Source of the DNA: Atherinomorus stipes
Taxonomy: Eukaryota > Chordata > Actinopteri > Atheriniformes > Atherinidae
NCBI GenBank assembly: GCA_023101725.1
Contig: JALJCO010013699.1
Location: 186,001 to 250,000, forward strand
Direction: 5' to 3'
DNA: 64,000 nucleotides
Shown: piece after piece, positions 50,166 through 62,299 of the stretch
How the letters are laid out: each line of letters begins with the position of its first letter
Numbering within the stretch: position 1 is the stretch's first letter
The notes under the pieces: model-generated
What the model saw: only the letters and a program-made list of their open reading frames with translations
What the model was told of the DNA's origin: nothing
Databases searched by the model: none
Translations under genes and position numbers: made by a program

Positions 50166-50821
50166 TACCTCAGCCTTTCTATGTGTTTTCCTTCTATAAG
50201 AATGGCACGTTGACAGTCATCCTTCCACCCGTGGAGACCATGTTTCCATATCTGAGAAGGCTTCAATGAACGGTAGGTGGATCAACTGAGGATGCAGATG
50301 CAAAATATCATTCCTCTTTCTTCAAAAGATTTCTTTAAGATACTGTTAATCTGCTGTAGACATTGTTTGGAGGCCTGACACTTACCGTATTTTGCCCTCC
50401 GCTTTGCTCACTATGCTGATATACTAGTTTTTCCTACTAATTGCTATTTGAAAAGTTGTGGGACAACTTGAGAAAAAGCAAATATGTTTGCTATTATGGA
50501 GCCTAAAGTCACAATTACTGTAAAATCAGTATCTTTACAAAGTTTCCTGTTATCAGGAGGCTCTACACTGGTTTTTCCATTTAGTTTAGTGTCTGTTCTA
50601 AACAACTATCTAGTCACCAACTATTGTGATAGTGGGCGACTAATTTCATAATCGACTAATCTTTTATTGTTTCCAAGCTTTGTTTTTCCTCTCAAAATTG
50701 GCAGTGTACCCTCTCCTGTCTTGTCTGCTTCTCTTTCCTTGACGCACGCACATATGCAGTTGTCACTATCGAGGTCAGCTTTTCTTGAATTGTATATTGA
50801 CATAAATAAACACACACATTA

Positions 50822-50892
50822 CTATACAAAAGTTTGGACACGTTTTTCCATTAGAATAAATGAAAAAGTGACCAAACTTTTGACCGATACTG
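50822..50892. mobile_element. 71-bp Tc1-type mini-MITE
   Basis: Two TIRs almost back to back: CTATACAAAAGTTTGGACAC on the left and, on the minus strand, CAGTATCGGTCAAAAGTTTG on the right. TA lies at both flanks (50820-50821, 50893-50894). Confidence 0.75.
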
Positions 50893-50953
50893 TAAATATG
50901 CAACAATTTTCATATGATCTGATTAGTCGACTTATTACCAGAATAATTGTGAC

Positions 50954-51419
50954 TAGGGATGGTCCAATCCGATCCACTGGATTGGTATCAACTTCAATCC
51001 AGGCTTAATTGGCTGGATTGGGTATTGGATTTATTAATTGGAACCTGTCTGATCCAATCTGTAATTGTTAAGCTCAAACTTTATCATATCCTCTTCTATA
51101 TTTTGCTCGTCATGTTGCAACACAGAGGAACAGTCGTTGTAGTTGCCATGTGCACGTGTTGTTGTCACATGATCGAAAATGTGCAGAGCTGTAGTCATGT
51201 CTGCCATGTTGAATTACTTTACGCTAACACAGCGCCGCAGCAGCTATTCATGACTTCAGTTTGGTAACATGTTTTCATTCCTCCTTTAGGGGACCAGAAT
51301 AGCTATTGAACATTGTTTTTAGATGTCAGTATCAGCAAATTACATCCATGTATTAACAACTTTTAGAGTGACAAATGAATCGATATCGGATGTGAAAAAG
51401 TGGTGTTGAGCCATCCCTA
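50954..51419. mobile_element. Complete hAT MITE (inner), 466 bp
   Basis: The left end is TAGGGATGGTCCAATCCGAT; the right end on the minus strand is TAGGGATGGCTCAACACCAC. The TSD is ATTGTGAC (50946-50953) against ATCGTGAC (51420-51427), 7 of 8. Non-coding; repeated TGGATTGG words near the left end. Confidence 0.88.
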
Positions 51420-51464
51420 ATCGTGACTATTCAATTATCAAAATAATAGTTTGTGGCAACCCTG

Positions 51465-53093
51465 TTTCTAGGTCACTGTTAAATGTGGCTTACTGAAAAT
51501 TAAATATATATATATAAAAAAACATTTATCTTAAAATGTGCAAAAGAAAAACCCCACAGACCTTTAGAAAGACTGAAAAACTATTGCTTACAATCACATT
51601 AGGAGATTGTAAGAAAATCTGGCCTCTGAGAAGATTTGTGCAGAGTGCTGGACATGCCTGATGTCACCTCATGTGATACATGTAACATCCTGGCAGATTT
51701 TTGGAGCAATTTTCTTAAAATGTGCACAAGAAGTAAAAAGTTAAGACACACTTTCCCATTAAATCTGATGTCTAAACTTTTAACTCATGCTGTATTTCAC
51801 TGTTTCATGTAAAAAGCTTTGTGATGATGCAATTCTAAATATCTTTTCCACATACCGAAACTGGACATGTCTGCAAGTTTTTCCCTTTGAAGTCTGAAGC
51901 AGAACCTTTAACTTTTCTCAGCTCATCCAGACTGCTGCTGTGTTGTGGATTTCAGACAGTGTTTGTGGGCTAAAACCACCACGCTGTTACATCTGAAAAC
52001 CATAAGCAGTTGCACATGAACAAGAGCACACCCACATGCAGAATACACACATAGTGTTTCCATGCTCCAGGCTCAGGGCTGTGATCTTTCCAAAGGTTTC
52101 CTCCTGTGGCCCGTTAGCCAGACAGTCTGGAGAGCCGTGGAGGGGGCTGGCGTCGCCTCGCCTACCGGATAAAAAAGCCAGTAACATTTGCTTTCTGTGG
52201 CACAGCAACCAGCATCCCCCTTCCCTCCCCTTCTTACTCCTTTTGAGGAGGATTATCGGCAGAAACTGGACGTTTGATCCCGCCTTACTCTCCACCGCTG
52301 CTATATCCGTTAGACAAGACTCTTTGTATCTCTTTCTCCTCCAGACTTCTGCTTCTCACTTCGACTGTCTTTAAAAAAGATAAGAGTTAAGCTCTTACTG
52401 CTGTCTGATGTCTCAGATGTAGCCTCAGTCTACCTGGGACAGCTGGGTCACAGAAAATCTGGAAGTAAAATCAATTTCAGCCAAGATGACACAGAGAAGA
52501 TCAAGGAGACAGGTGTGGGTAATTTATGACACTTTCTTCTGATAATGCAGAAGGAGTGATGTAAGTGGATAATTAACTGTCTTGAAGATGAGAGGTGCTC
52601 TCTATCTCTTTGCATCTTTGCGTCCATCCCCTTTTCCCCCTCTTCCTGTGTGCTGTGACAATGTTTTTGTCTCAGCAGTGATTAATTGCGAGGGACAGTG
52701 CCAACGAGCTTTCCAGCGTAATTTGCAGTAGAAGTATAAACAGGAAGTGCGCTCCCGGTGCAAAATGTTGTTGACTGTGCAGGCTACTGTGTGATAAGGG
52801 CCATAAAAATATTTCCAAGTGATGCAATGTGACAGAAGACAGCATTCAACATTAGGCTGTCTGATTAGAGAGTAAACAAAGGTGCTTCATTTCAGCCAAC
52901 ATGCTGTGTCAATGAAAGCCTTTCAGAAGGGGGAAAATGTTTCCACTTAATACAGACCAATTATTGGGTTGCAAACAGGGAAAGACCAGCCAGCTGTGAC
53001 TTATTTGTACTGACACAGGTCACGGCACCTTTTAAATGTGCCAAGCAGCCGGCCTTTGAAATTACAAGCTCACAGATAATGTTAACATAAAGC
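51465..53093. other. Mostly unique DNA, no gene recognised
   Basis: A Tc1-TIR-like word (ACTTTTAACTCATGCTGTA, about 51775-51793) suggests an eroded MITE in 51500-51800. From 51900 to 53090 no repeat family or exon was recognised. Confidence 0.45.
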
Positions 53094-53960
53094 TATACAC
53101 CCTCCAGCCACTTTCTCAGGTATACTTGTTCACACAAATACCTCATCAGCCAATCAAACTGAGGAGAATGAGGAAGAAAGAGGATACCAGTGACTGAACG
53201 TGGCATGGTTGTTGGTCTGAGTATTTCAGAAACTGCTGCTCTACTGGGATTTTAACACACAAACATCTCTAGGGTTTCCAGAGAATGGACTGAAGAAGAG
53301 AAAATATCCAGTGAGCAGCAGTTGTCTGAACCGGAATGCCTTGTTTTTGTCAGAGGAAAATGGGCGGACTGGTTTGAGATGATACAAAGGCAACAGTGAG
53401 CTCAAATAAGGACTGATTACAATCAAGATATGCAGAACAGCATCTTTGAACACACATCACGTCCAGCCTTGAAGCAGATAGGATCCAGCAGCAGAAGATG
53501 ACATCAAGATTTGTCTGTCAGTTAATAACAAGAAACCAAGGCTAAGATTCACACGGACTTACCAAAACTGGACAATAGAAGATGCAAAAACTGCCTGGTA
53601 TGATGAGTCTTAATTTCGGCAGCAATGTTTAAATGGAAGGGTCGAGAAATGGGGGAAACAACATAAAAGCATGGATCCATCCTGCATTGTATCAATAGTT
53701 GAAGCTGGTGATGTAATGATGTGGAGGATATTTTCTTTGCACACTTTTGCTTTCTAGCACCAACTGAGGTTCATGTAACCACTACAGGCTACCTGAGTAT
53801 TGTTGCTGACCATGTCCATTCCTTTATGACTCCAGTATACCATCCTCTGATGGCTACTTCCAGCAGGGTAAAGCTACACCTCACAGAGCTCAAATCACCT
53901 TAAACTGGTTTCATAAACATGACAATGAGTTCACTGTACTCCAATGGCCTCAAAGTGTAC
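53094..53960 (+). pseudogene. Tc1-like element, dead transposase
   Basis: The 5' end TATACACCCTCCAGCCACTT matches the TIR of a common fish Tc1 family. The coding part begins with the DNA-binding region (LSISETAALLGF, stop at 53253-53255, then TNISRVSREW) and runs to SDGYFQQ near 53850. There the catalytic Asp codon is GGT (53867-53869), giving QQGKA in place of QQDNA. The frame ends after FTVLQWP near 53952, so the third catalytic residue, the C-terminus and the intact 3' TIR are missing; only a few bases resembling the 3' TIR (AGTGTAC) follow. Internal deletions are present upstream of the start and after ERGMVVG. Same family as the split copy at 30.4 kb. Confidence 0.85.
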
Positions 53961-53969
53961 ATTCATTAT

Positions 53970-56576
53970 ATAAACAACTGATACACTTTGTGAAGTGTTT
54001 CGTTTTCTGCTTCACTGCTGGCTCCGTTCTCATCATCACAAATGTATCAGTAAAAAGCCTCTCAGGGAGACCAAGGCCTCCCTGCAGTGACAGATGGGAA
54101 CTGTTTGGTCTCAGGTTTGGGACTCAAAAGAAATGCTCAGTTGGCAAACCTCAAATATTGTGACACACATCCCAGTACCCTCTTCCTGACCCTAGATATG
54201 GGCAAATACAGGACAGATTAACCCTATTAGAAACTTAATCTACTCAAATGGATGAGCCAATTAAACGGAGCATCAGTATGAAGAAAGGGGATTTAAGGCA
54301 TCAATTTAAAATGCAAATTCAAGAGAAATGTTAACAGGTGAACCGTCTGTTTATCCACTGCTCAAATTTCTGTTGTGACAAAACAAATAATTAGTTTTGG
54401 ACCATCTTTGAGTGCTTTCATGACTCCATAACCTGTTCCGTCTTACAGCAGAGACTCTGGGAGCTAATTTTCACTGATTAACCCGAGCCAAACCCGCCAC
54501 CTTCAGGAGATTTGTTTCCATTTCACCGGGCACAGTCGCAGACAAACATGAAAAAGCAAATAAGCCTGAAGAGCTCACTCCTGGGGGTTGTTTCGGTTTT
54601 GAGATTCTCTGCCATGTTTGAAGTGTTTACTCTACGGAGACAAAGGAATTGTGTTATTTCCTGTAATTCAACGTGCAAGCTTACAAGAGCTGCCTCGTCC
54701 ACTGCTTTCCTGCTTCCGGCACATGTGGTGCGTCACATCCAAGAGCCAGCTGATGAAAGTCATTTTCTGATTTCACCACAACTCATTATTTTGAAAATGA
54801 AAAGGATGGCTAATCCTGTCTGAGGATATTTGTTGAAAAAGTTGGATGAATTTTATGAAAATGTGATGTTATTTGGCGTTAAATTGCTATTTTTTCCGGT
54901 GCATCTTTGTTGTATTATTTACATGGCATCCCACTTCAGCTGGGTGACCAATTGGGGACCTTGCCACTTTTCGGGGCACCATTGAGATCACTGTGCTAAT
55001 CTGTGAACTGGCCGATTGGCGTATTGTGTTCTGCTCCAAATCTGTGCGAGGACTGAACCTTTGTTTATCCAAGCTGTGTGATGATTAAAACAGACCGAGC
55101 CCAGCCCCAGAGTCAGTTGGGTAATTAAGAGGCTGTTCTCCATGTTAATAGCATTAGTCACCTTGGAGATAATCACCTCCATCAAGAGCACAGAGGCGCA
55201 TCCCTCTGTGTACCTTATAGCCCCCTTAAACAAAGGGCTGACAAACATCCTGCTCTAATAGGGCTTTCAGTTTCTGCTCTAATCCATTCCTTCTGGTTGT
55301 AGTTACGGCTATAAACTAGCTTTTTAATCTTTGTTACACTTTCACCAAGAAGATGACATCTCGATCTTATTTTCTTTTAGTCAAAGTACCATCTGAATAC
55401 TTGTTAAGTAAGCACTAATCCTTCAATTCATGTTCCTTCCAAAGATTATCAATACAGATTTTACTTCCTCATTAACATATTATCCAGCCATGGAAGTGAA
55501 AAACTGAGCAGAGTTGCTTAAAACTGACACTTCATGAGCTGTTTGATGGAGTTAGTGATCCGTTTGTTTGAATAGTGTTTAACTTTAAGCTTTAGGTGGG
55601 CATTTGTTTTCTAAGTTAAGAAGGAGAAGCAGGTAATGTGTCTTGTGGGGGGTCTAAATCACGAGTCTTAAGCTGTGAGGGAAACTCAGCAGGGAAAAAG
55701 ATAGATGCAGTCTAACTCGCGCTGGGCCCATGTCATAAATTACCTGGCCATTGATCCATGGGTGTCTGGGATTCTCAGCGGACCTCCTTCTCGCATTCAT
55801 CACACCTTTCCTCTACAGCTAAGCCTGAGGAGAAATGTCTCCAACACGTACTCCTTTTTCTGAGTCTCAGCCTGTTGCTTAGATACAGCAGTATTTATAT
55901 GTGGAGATGGAACCTGGAGGGCTACATTATGCACCAGGATGTTTCAGCACCTTTGCCTGTGTTAAATTCCTGGTGTATGATGAGTTAGTTATTTTTGTTG
56001 TGATAGTGGCTGCAGAATTTTTGATATTCACTATAAATCATGAAATCCAGCTGCTTCCACTTGAGGCTGCACATAGGGGTGATGTTAGACATGTAGAGGT
56101 GAATCCTTTTGTGCACAAGATCAAAAGCAGAAGATGACATCATGGATGCAGTTTGCACTGCTTCTGGAGATAATGTAAGATTTATGAATTATTACTTATC
56201 CACGCAGGCTTCAAAGAAAGACAAAAATACTGAAGGACAGCAGAGAATCAAAAAATCATGTCTAGTAAAATTAAAATAATAGTGAATGCTTTTTGTTCCT
56301 TTAGTCTTTACCTTGCACCTCCTCTGTCCTTCATCAAAGTTTAAAGCTCATATTTTCATGCACGCCTTTCCTTTTGGACACAAAACTTGGAGCAGTATAA
56401 CATGACGTGCCTGCAGCAGCGATGCAATAGCTGCGCCAAGGACATGGTCTTGTTTAATGAAAACTTAATGGTTAATGAGATCTTCTAGAATTCAAAAAGA
56501 AAGTCCAAAACAGATTTGATTTGACATAAAGAAAATAAGAGTGTAAACAAATTTGAATAGGCAACCCTGCAAAAAT
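53970..56576. other. Unique DNA, no gene recognised
   Basis: No repeat family or exon recognised. The stretch 54450-55260 has balanced composition and would be the first place to look for conserved non-coding sequence. Confidence 0.45.
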
Positions 56577-56660
56577 AATTAAATTAAATTAAATTGAATT
56601 GAATTGAATTGAATTGAATTGAATTGAATTGAATTGAATTGAATTGAATTAAATTAAATA
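56577..56660 (+). repeat. Pentanucleotide microsatellite (AATTA)n(AATTG)n(AATTA)n
   Basis: About 16 pentamers in a row. The central block is AATTG (about 12 units) and both margins are AATTA. Confidence 0.93.
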
Positions 56661-56761
56661 ACCAGCCCCACAAAAAACTAACAAACCAAAAATCAGACTT
56701 ATTGATTTAAAGACAAGATCTACAGGAAGTTCATATTCCAACAAGGCATCTTGTACAAATT

Positions 56762-56787
56762 TCCATCCATCCATCCATCCATCCATA
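56762..56787 (+). repeat. (CATC)n microsatellite
   Basis: Six CATC units in a row. Confidence 0.9.
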
Positions 56788-56842
56788 TTTCAAATTGGTG
56801 GTGTTGGGGGGGTTAACCATCTTTGTATAATTTAGTGATAAT

Positions 56843-57271
56843 GAGAGATGCACTGATCCAGTTTTTTTCCAATCTGATACCAATACCTGGGCCGAGCTTA
56901 TCAACTGATGCCCAATCTGATATTACTGTTGAAAGAATAAAATGTATACCTTCCCAGGCATCAGGCTTGACATTAACATTTAGCCTTGTTAAAAAAGGTA
57001 ACAAATTAACACAAATATAAATGAACTTAACATTATTTATAAACAAATAAAGTCTATATTAGCAGCAAAAAGAAATAAATAACACTTCCATGTAAAGTTC
57101 ACTGCAAATAGATATTTTAAAATGTGTGATATAAATAAATAATAAAAAAAAAGAAGAAGAAATGACAGGATTGAAATGCTGGATCGGCCAAATTCATCCG
57201 ATATGCGATCCAGCTAATTAGTCCATATCGTAGCTGATATCCAATCCGGATATCGAATCGGTGCATCTCCA
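56843..57271. mobile_element. Complete hAT MITE, 429 bp
   Basis: The left end is GAGAGATGCACTGATCCAGT; the right end on the minus strand is TGGAGATGCACCGATTCGAT. The TSD is GTGATAAT (56835-56842) against GAGATAAT (57272-57279), 7 of 8. The interior has CCAATCTGATA / TATCCGGATTGG words in inverted order. Non-coding. Confidence 0.87.
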
Positions 57272-57279
57272 GAGATAAT

Positions 57280-59340
57280 CCACACAGGTTTATTGCCTTG
57301 TGTCAAGGGATAAATGGAAAATCAAATTCGCCATCAAGTCTTGTCAGACAAGTTATGCACTAAACCTTGGTCCTCAACTCTTGAAGAAGATTGGACAGTT
57401 TTAATGCGACTTATAGTCCATTTGTCCCCTTATGTGACAGATCCCTGGAAATCAATACAACAGTGTTCTGAACAATCGTCTTTATTCTGCAGAGTAACAG
57501 TTCTGTCCTGATGAGAGGTGGATGTTCCCAGGATTAGAGGGAAAATGATGAGAACGATATGCTCTGACCTATCAGAGATATTGAACAGAAATGATATTGA
57601 CTGTTCTCATTAAAAGAGTGATGTAATCAAAATGTGCAGGAAAACTCCAGCAGAGTTCTAAAATTTCAGAATCAATGCGGCTCTTTGACTCTTTTGTCAT
57701 ATGGTGACTCAACATTTTACACTGTGTTGCTTTTCTTTTAAAAAATGGAGTTTGTAACATTCATGGTCTACAGCTAAAGTAGGTCCTGTAAAGGACCCAT
57801 ACTGGACTTTTAATTTGTCCTCTGTCATTGATCTAAACAAAAAGTGGAGCTTATTTTATTTTCTTTAACCTATCAGCGTGATTAAACAATAAATAAGCTG
57901 GAACTACTGTTCAGCCAACTAGCACCAGCTTTAAAGTTATATTTTCTCTGCAAAATCTGTTGCGGCAGGTTCTTTATTCCTTGCTGTGATCATTTCCACC
58001 TCCATGGAGAAAGGAGTGTAAGGAGTTCCCTGAAGAAGTACCGCCTCTAGTTGTTTTTACTATTCTCCCAGGAGGGCATCTCCTCTATAGTTTGTTTCGG
58101 GTTCATTGCTTCTCTATTCTCACAGATGACCTGTGTGTCCGTGTGGTAAGCATGTACCCCCTAATGTATTCTCCCTCATGCTCCTCTGATCCCAGGCTGG
58201 CTCTAACATCGGTCCTGGTGTTTTTACGAGTAGCCAGCGTAAAGGTGAAGGTGGAGCTGATTTAATTATGGAGCCGTCTTCTACAGTCATGGTGGCTTTG
58301 CTCCAACCACTCAGTACTGAGTTGAATTATCTTCCTTTTGTAATGGAGATTAACCCATGCTTAGCCTATTTAACTTCCATATTTTAACACAAGCCTCACT
58401 AACCAAGCAGTTCTACTCCGACCACCAAGGGTTGTACTAGATTTGAAAGTGTGGTCAATCCTCGCCTGCTTACAGGCTTTTAGGGGTAATAGGATGAGAT
58501 TAACACATTTGCATACTATTGCTATGTATTATTCATGCAGGGTCCTCTAATTTGCAGGAGCAGGGCCTGACTTAAACATCTGGGCGACCTGGAAGCGAGA
58601 TAGAGGAGCCCCTGTGCTCATAAGTCTTCCAGGTGTCACCTGCACATATCAACTAAAAAAACTTAGCACAAGAAGTTAGAAAATGTGTATGTGGTTGATT
58701 ATTTCTTCCCTTTGATCACAGCAGTTGGTGTTGTATTAGACATTGTTGGAAAGCCTGATTAGTCACTTTTAAAATGAGGTATAACTGTGACTTAACCATA
58801 CATTATGTATCACGATACAACACAATACTGTGATACTGTGACACTGTGATATATTGCAATATTCTGGTGAACCCATGTATATACATCACATGACTGACAG
58901 CATGAGTCAAAATCAGTTTATTTATTAAACTTGGACAAGTTTCTTTGCCAACTGGTTCTTATAATAAAACCATTTACAATCGTCCCCCTGAACATAAATA
59001 TTTATACTTTGGGAAAACCCAACTGAATAGATGAGCAAAAAAATATAAAGTGCTTTTGAAAACAACAACCACAGCTGAGTTGGAATAGCATACCACGAAT
59101 TCATGTGAAATGAGTAAAACAGTAAAACGAAGTAGTATATGAAAACGCACATTAGTGCATATAGAAATGAAACATTTTAGTCAGTGCATTAGAATCTCAA
59201 ACAACTTGCAAAGAAAATCAAAGAAAACCTGACTACACATTTTAACTCGTACTTTCCACTGTGTGCAAAGTTTAACTTGAACCTGCAAATTGCACATAAA
59301 CATTAGTGGAAAGGAGGGTCTTTTCTACGAGCTGAACCGT
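57280..59340. other. No gene recognised; repeat patches near 58.7-58.9 kb
   Basis: 58690-58790 shares words with 11780-11860 (AAAGCCTGATTAGT). Near 58809-58860, CACGATACAACACAATACTG and GATATATTGCAATATTCTGG look like eroded hAT sequence. No exon recognised. Confidence 0.4.
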
Positions 59341-59349
59341 TGCCAACAG

Positions 59350-59516
59350 AAAAAAAAAAAAAAAAAACTCGAAACAGATTTTTTAATAGAATGATGAAAT
59401 CTTGCTAGATTTCGTTAATGAAAAAGATAGATACGACGTTTTTTAATATCGATCTGATATCGCAACATAGAATATTGCGGTATTTCAGTGTATCAATATT
59501 TTTTCACACCCCTACT
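59350..59516 (-). mobile_element. hAT end of the 37643 family
   Basis: The right border on the minus strand starts GTAGGGGTGTGAAAAAATAT, then TGATACACTGAAATACCG. It continues to a GAAATCTAGCAAGATTTC block, the counterpart of the palindrome at 37744. A poly-A run at 59351-59367 marks the limit of recognisable similarity. The other end was not found. Confidence 0.7.
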
Positions 59517-62295
59517 GTAGGCTTGTGCTTTTGTAAAAGGAGTAGTATAGCTAAATATCTGTCTGAATTTGGCTTTTTCTCTGTGGGAGGAGCTGGAACC
59601 GAATCCACCAAAAAACACTTCATCCTCCTTATCTATAAAGATTCTAACACTTGGTGCTTGGTATTTGCAAGTACTCAAATGTAAATACTTGCACATGAAT
59701 TGGTACTGTGTAGGGAGTTGGGAGATGAATGGTAAAATACATGGGATATTACTGACTAATGTTACGCTGCATTCAAGACTAGCTTGGCATTCTGGTTGTA
59801 GCTCCAAAACCCTTTTAAGAATCAAATCTCCCCCCCCCCCCTTTCCGTGTCCCAGTGTTGGTCATTGTCTCTTTCAGGGAGTTGGGATTCATTAGATGAG
59901 CCGTCATTCTGCAGCTCTGCCAGCCAGGTTTTGTTATGGTTGCTTTTCCACGTTAATCCACTATTTTTCCTTGTGATGTAACGTAGCGCAGTGTTGGCAC
60001 TGATAGACCACAGGAGAGTAATTAAGATAAGGCACTTGTCACTTTCTTTTGATTTTCCTAAAAAAAGAACGCTGAGTTCTTTCCACAGATATATGTCCAC
60101 ACCAACGTTCCTCCTCCTCTTCCTCTGACTCTCGCAGACTTCAGAGTGGAGGAAGCTCAGAGGAACCATTTGCTGGTTTGAAATATTCATCAAAGGACAA
60201 CTTTACTCCAAATATGGGAATTCAAAGATCACAGACGAGGAAGTTTGTAATTGTGACCAATAGCCGAATTGATTCTGTTTCCTTTTACTTTTTTTCCCCC
60301 TTAAAGCAGAGTGATTGGAATAAGTGCTTACTCCTGATTGGATGTTCATTTTGTTGCTCATTTTTACATCATCTATAAGTAAAACCCTGAAAACCTCACT
60401 TAAACCAATGTGTTGTGATTTTACTAAATGATGTGGGCAAAAACTGTTTTTACTGAACCGAACACACACATTCAATAACAACATGCTAGTTCAGATGGAG
60501 CCAGAGCAGCTGAAAGATCCTCACAGAGCATCCTCTGCTAAGACTAGAGAAAGATGTGGAGGTATTATTCAGTGAATCTAATGGCATTTTTTTATTCTTT
60601 CCCTTTTTTTGTAAGGAAAGTTAGAAGAGGGTGAGTGATGATCATGACCACGAACTAAACTCCACTCCCTCCCAGCTCTCACATAAACCGAATCCCATTT
60701 CACACCAACACACCAGCTGCAAAAGGGCAAATGGTCTTTTCAATATGATGTAGAGAAGCGAGTGAAAGGATGCAAGTCCAGCTGGGTGTAATGTTGGCAT
60801 CGCTGCTGATCACAGCAGAGACATTTGACCTGAGCATGAACGCCAGTTGTTCCGTCATCACCTCTACCTGGTTTTGTTTGTGCACGCCTGCTTGTGTTTC
60901 TCTGCAGCTGTGTGACGGCTGAGTCGGAAACCGCTCCGCCAGCTTTCTGTTGTGGTCACCCCAGCTTCTTTTTGGCTGCTCGGTCTCCTGCAGACAGCTC
61001 TCTGTCTGATGTTCTGAGGGTACGCGATGATTCACGGCCTCTAGACACAACTTTGTGGGATGCAGTGTGTTTGTGTGGGTGAGTGTGTGTGAAAGAATAT
61101 TTGTCTTCCCCACAGTTCCCAGACAAACATCAGCGTCTTTCATTGACTGCAGTTCTCTGACTCTCTGTCTGAGTATCTGATCATCTCTTTGACTCACCCC
61201 TCCTCTCCTCCTCCCTAATTGTTTCTCTTTACGAAGCACCTGCAGCGGGTGACGTTATGCTTCTCCCGGGAGAATGAGTCTGGAATGGACAACAATGCTC
61301 TTTTTCTTTTTGCAATGATTTAATAAATGTTATTAGATTAACACTAACAGCTTATTCTCCAAAATAATGAAGGTTTTTATCGCTGCCGTGGGAAATAAGG
61401 TGAGCCTGAGCGTTAGCCGTCTGTCGTGCAAGTCGCACTTTAATCATTATGATACTCCCTCAATTTGCAAAACTGCTTCGTTTGAGCAGCTTTTTGTGTT
61501 TCCTTGAAATTGATCCAGGAGCTGTGATCCGTACCCCCTGCTGGATGTATTTTTAATTGATCCAGAAAGGAAGTATTTTCTTTCTGGTCTTTTTCAGGTT
61601 TCTACTCCATGGGTTGCAGTCTGTTTTTGGCTTTCTCCTCTTTAACCTCCCCCATCTTCCCTGACACCAAAGAGCTTCAGTTTTGGCAAAACAACCTGTC
61701 TTCTACCCCTCTAACACCCCCTCCTCACCTTCATTTGCATCCCTGCATTCTTCCAGCATCCCATTTCTTTTAATTCGCTGTTGTTGGAGTTTCAGGAGCG
61801 AAGTCTAATTTGTACCTCCTCAGATATGAGCATGTAGGAGTGTGCAGATAAGGCCCCTCCTCGTCAGAGGAATAATGTATTATTCTCTGTGTGATGTAGC
61901 GTGGTGATATGGCAGAGGGGCTTGTCTGGGGGTGTGATGGGTCTTTGTTACCTGACTGTTCTTCTTTTTGCTGCTCCTCTCCCTCCCGGTGCCCCCATCC
62001 TTGTCTGCACTCGCGCCCCCGCCTTCCTGACAACAAGTCTGTCTCTTTTAAGAGCTGTTTGCTCTTGAGTGAGAAGTCAAAATGTTGCTCTAGTGGAGCA
62101 CACGCGCCACCTTGTAAAAAGCCTGCTGCCATGCTGCAGCTGAGATCACTTATCTCCTTTTTTTTTTGTATTTTATTCTTTTTCTTGATTCATCTACTGT
62201 TGCTTCACTTTTCCTATTTCACAAAGGTTTATTTCCAAGAGGTAAAAAGTTTAGTTTTAGACATTATTAGAAATATAATAAGCTAAAAGTAGTAT
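59517..62295. other. No gene recognised
   Basis: Contains a C-run at 59830-59841 and a poly-T at 62157-62167. The frame 60700-61239 (minus) starts at GTG and has no domain; the minus frame 61770-62132 starts at a true ATG (120 codons) but has no recognised domain. The region 60650-62130 is less AT-rich than the window average. Confidence 0.4.
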
Positions 62296-62299
62296 TTAA

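Larger units (their letters stand above)
50608..51464. mobile_element. hAT-like element (outer) holding two younger insertions
   Basis: The right end on the minus strand reads CAGGGTTGCCACAAACTATT, then ATTTTGATAATTGAATAGTC. The left side near 50611 has TAGTCACCAACTATTGTGAT, then AGTGGGCGACTAATTTC. Words of the type GATTAGTCGACTTAT / CATAATCGACTAATC occur in inverted order. The left border and TSD are uncertain. Confidence 0.6.

Noticed and set aside
60700..61239. 179-codon minus-strand open frame
   Set aside because: It would start at GTG, has no recognisable domain, and has overlapping frames on the other strand.
61770..62132. 120-codon minus-strand frame with a true ATG
   Set aside because: No domain, no splice context, and an equally long frame on the opposite strand (61909-62286). 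Kept only as a note.
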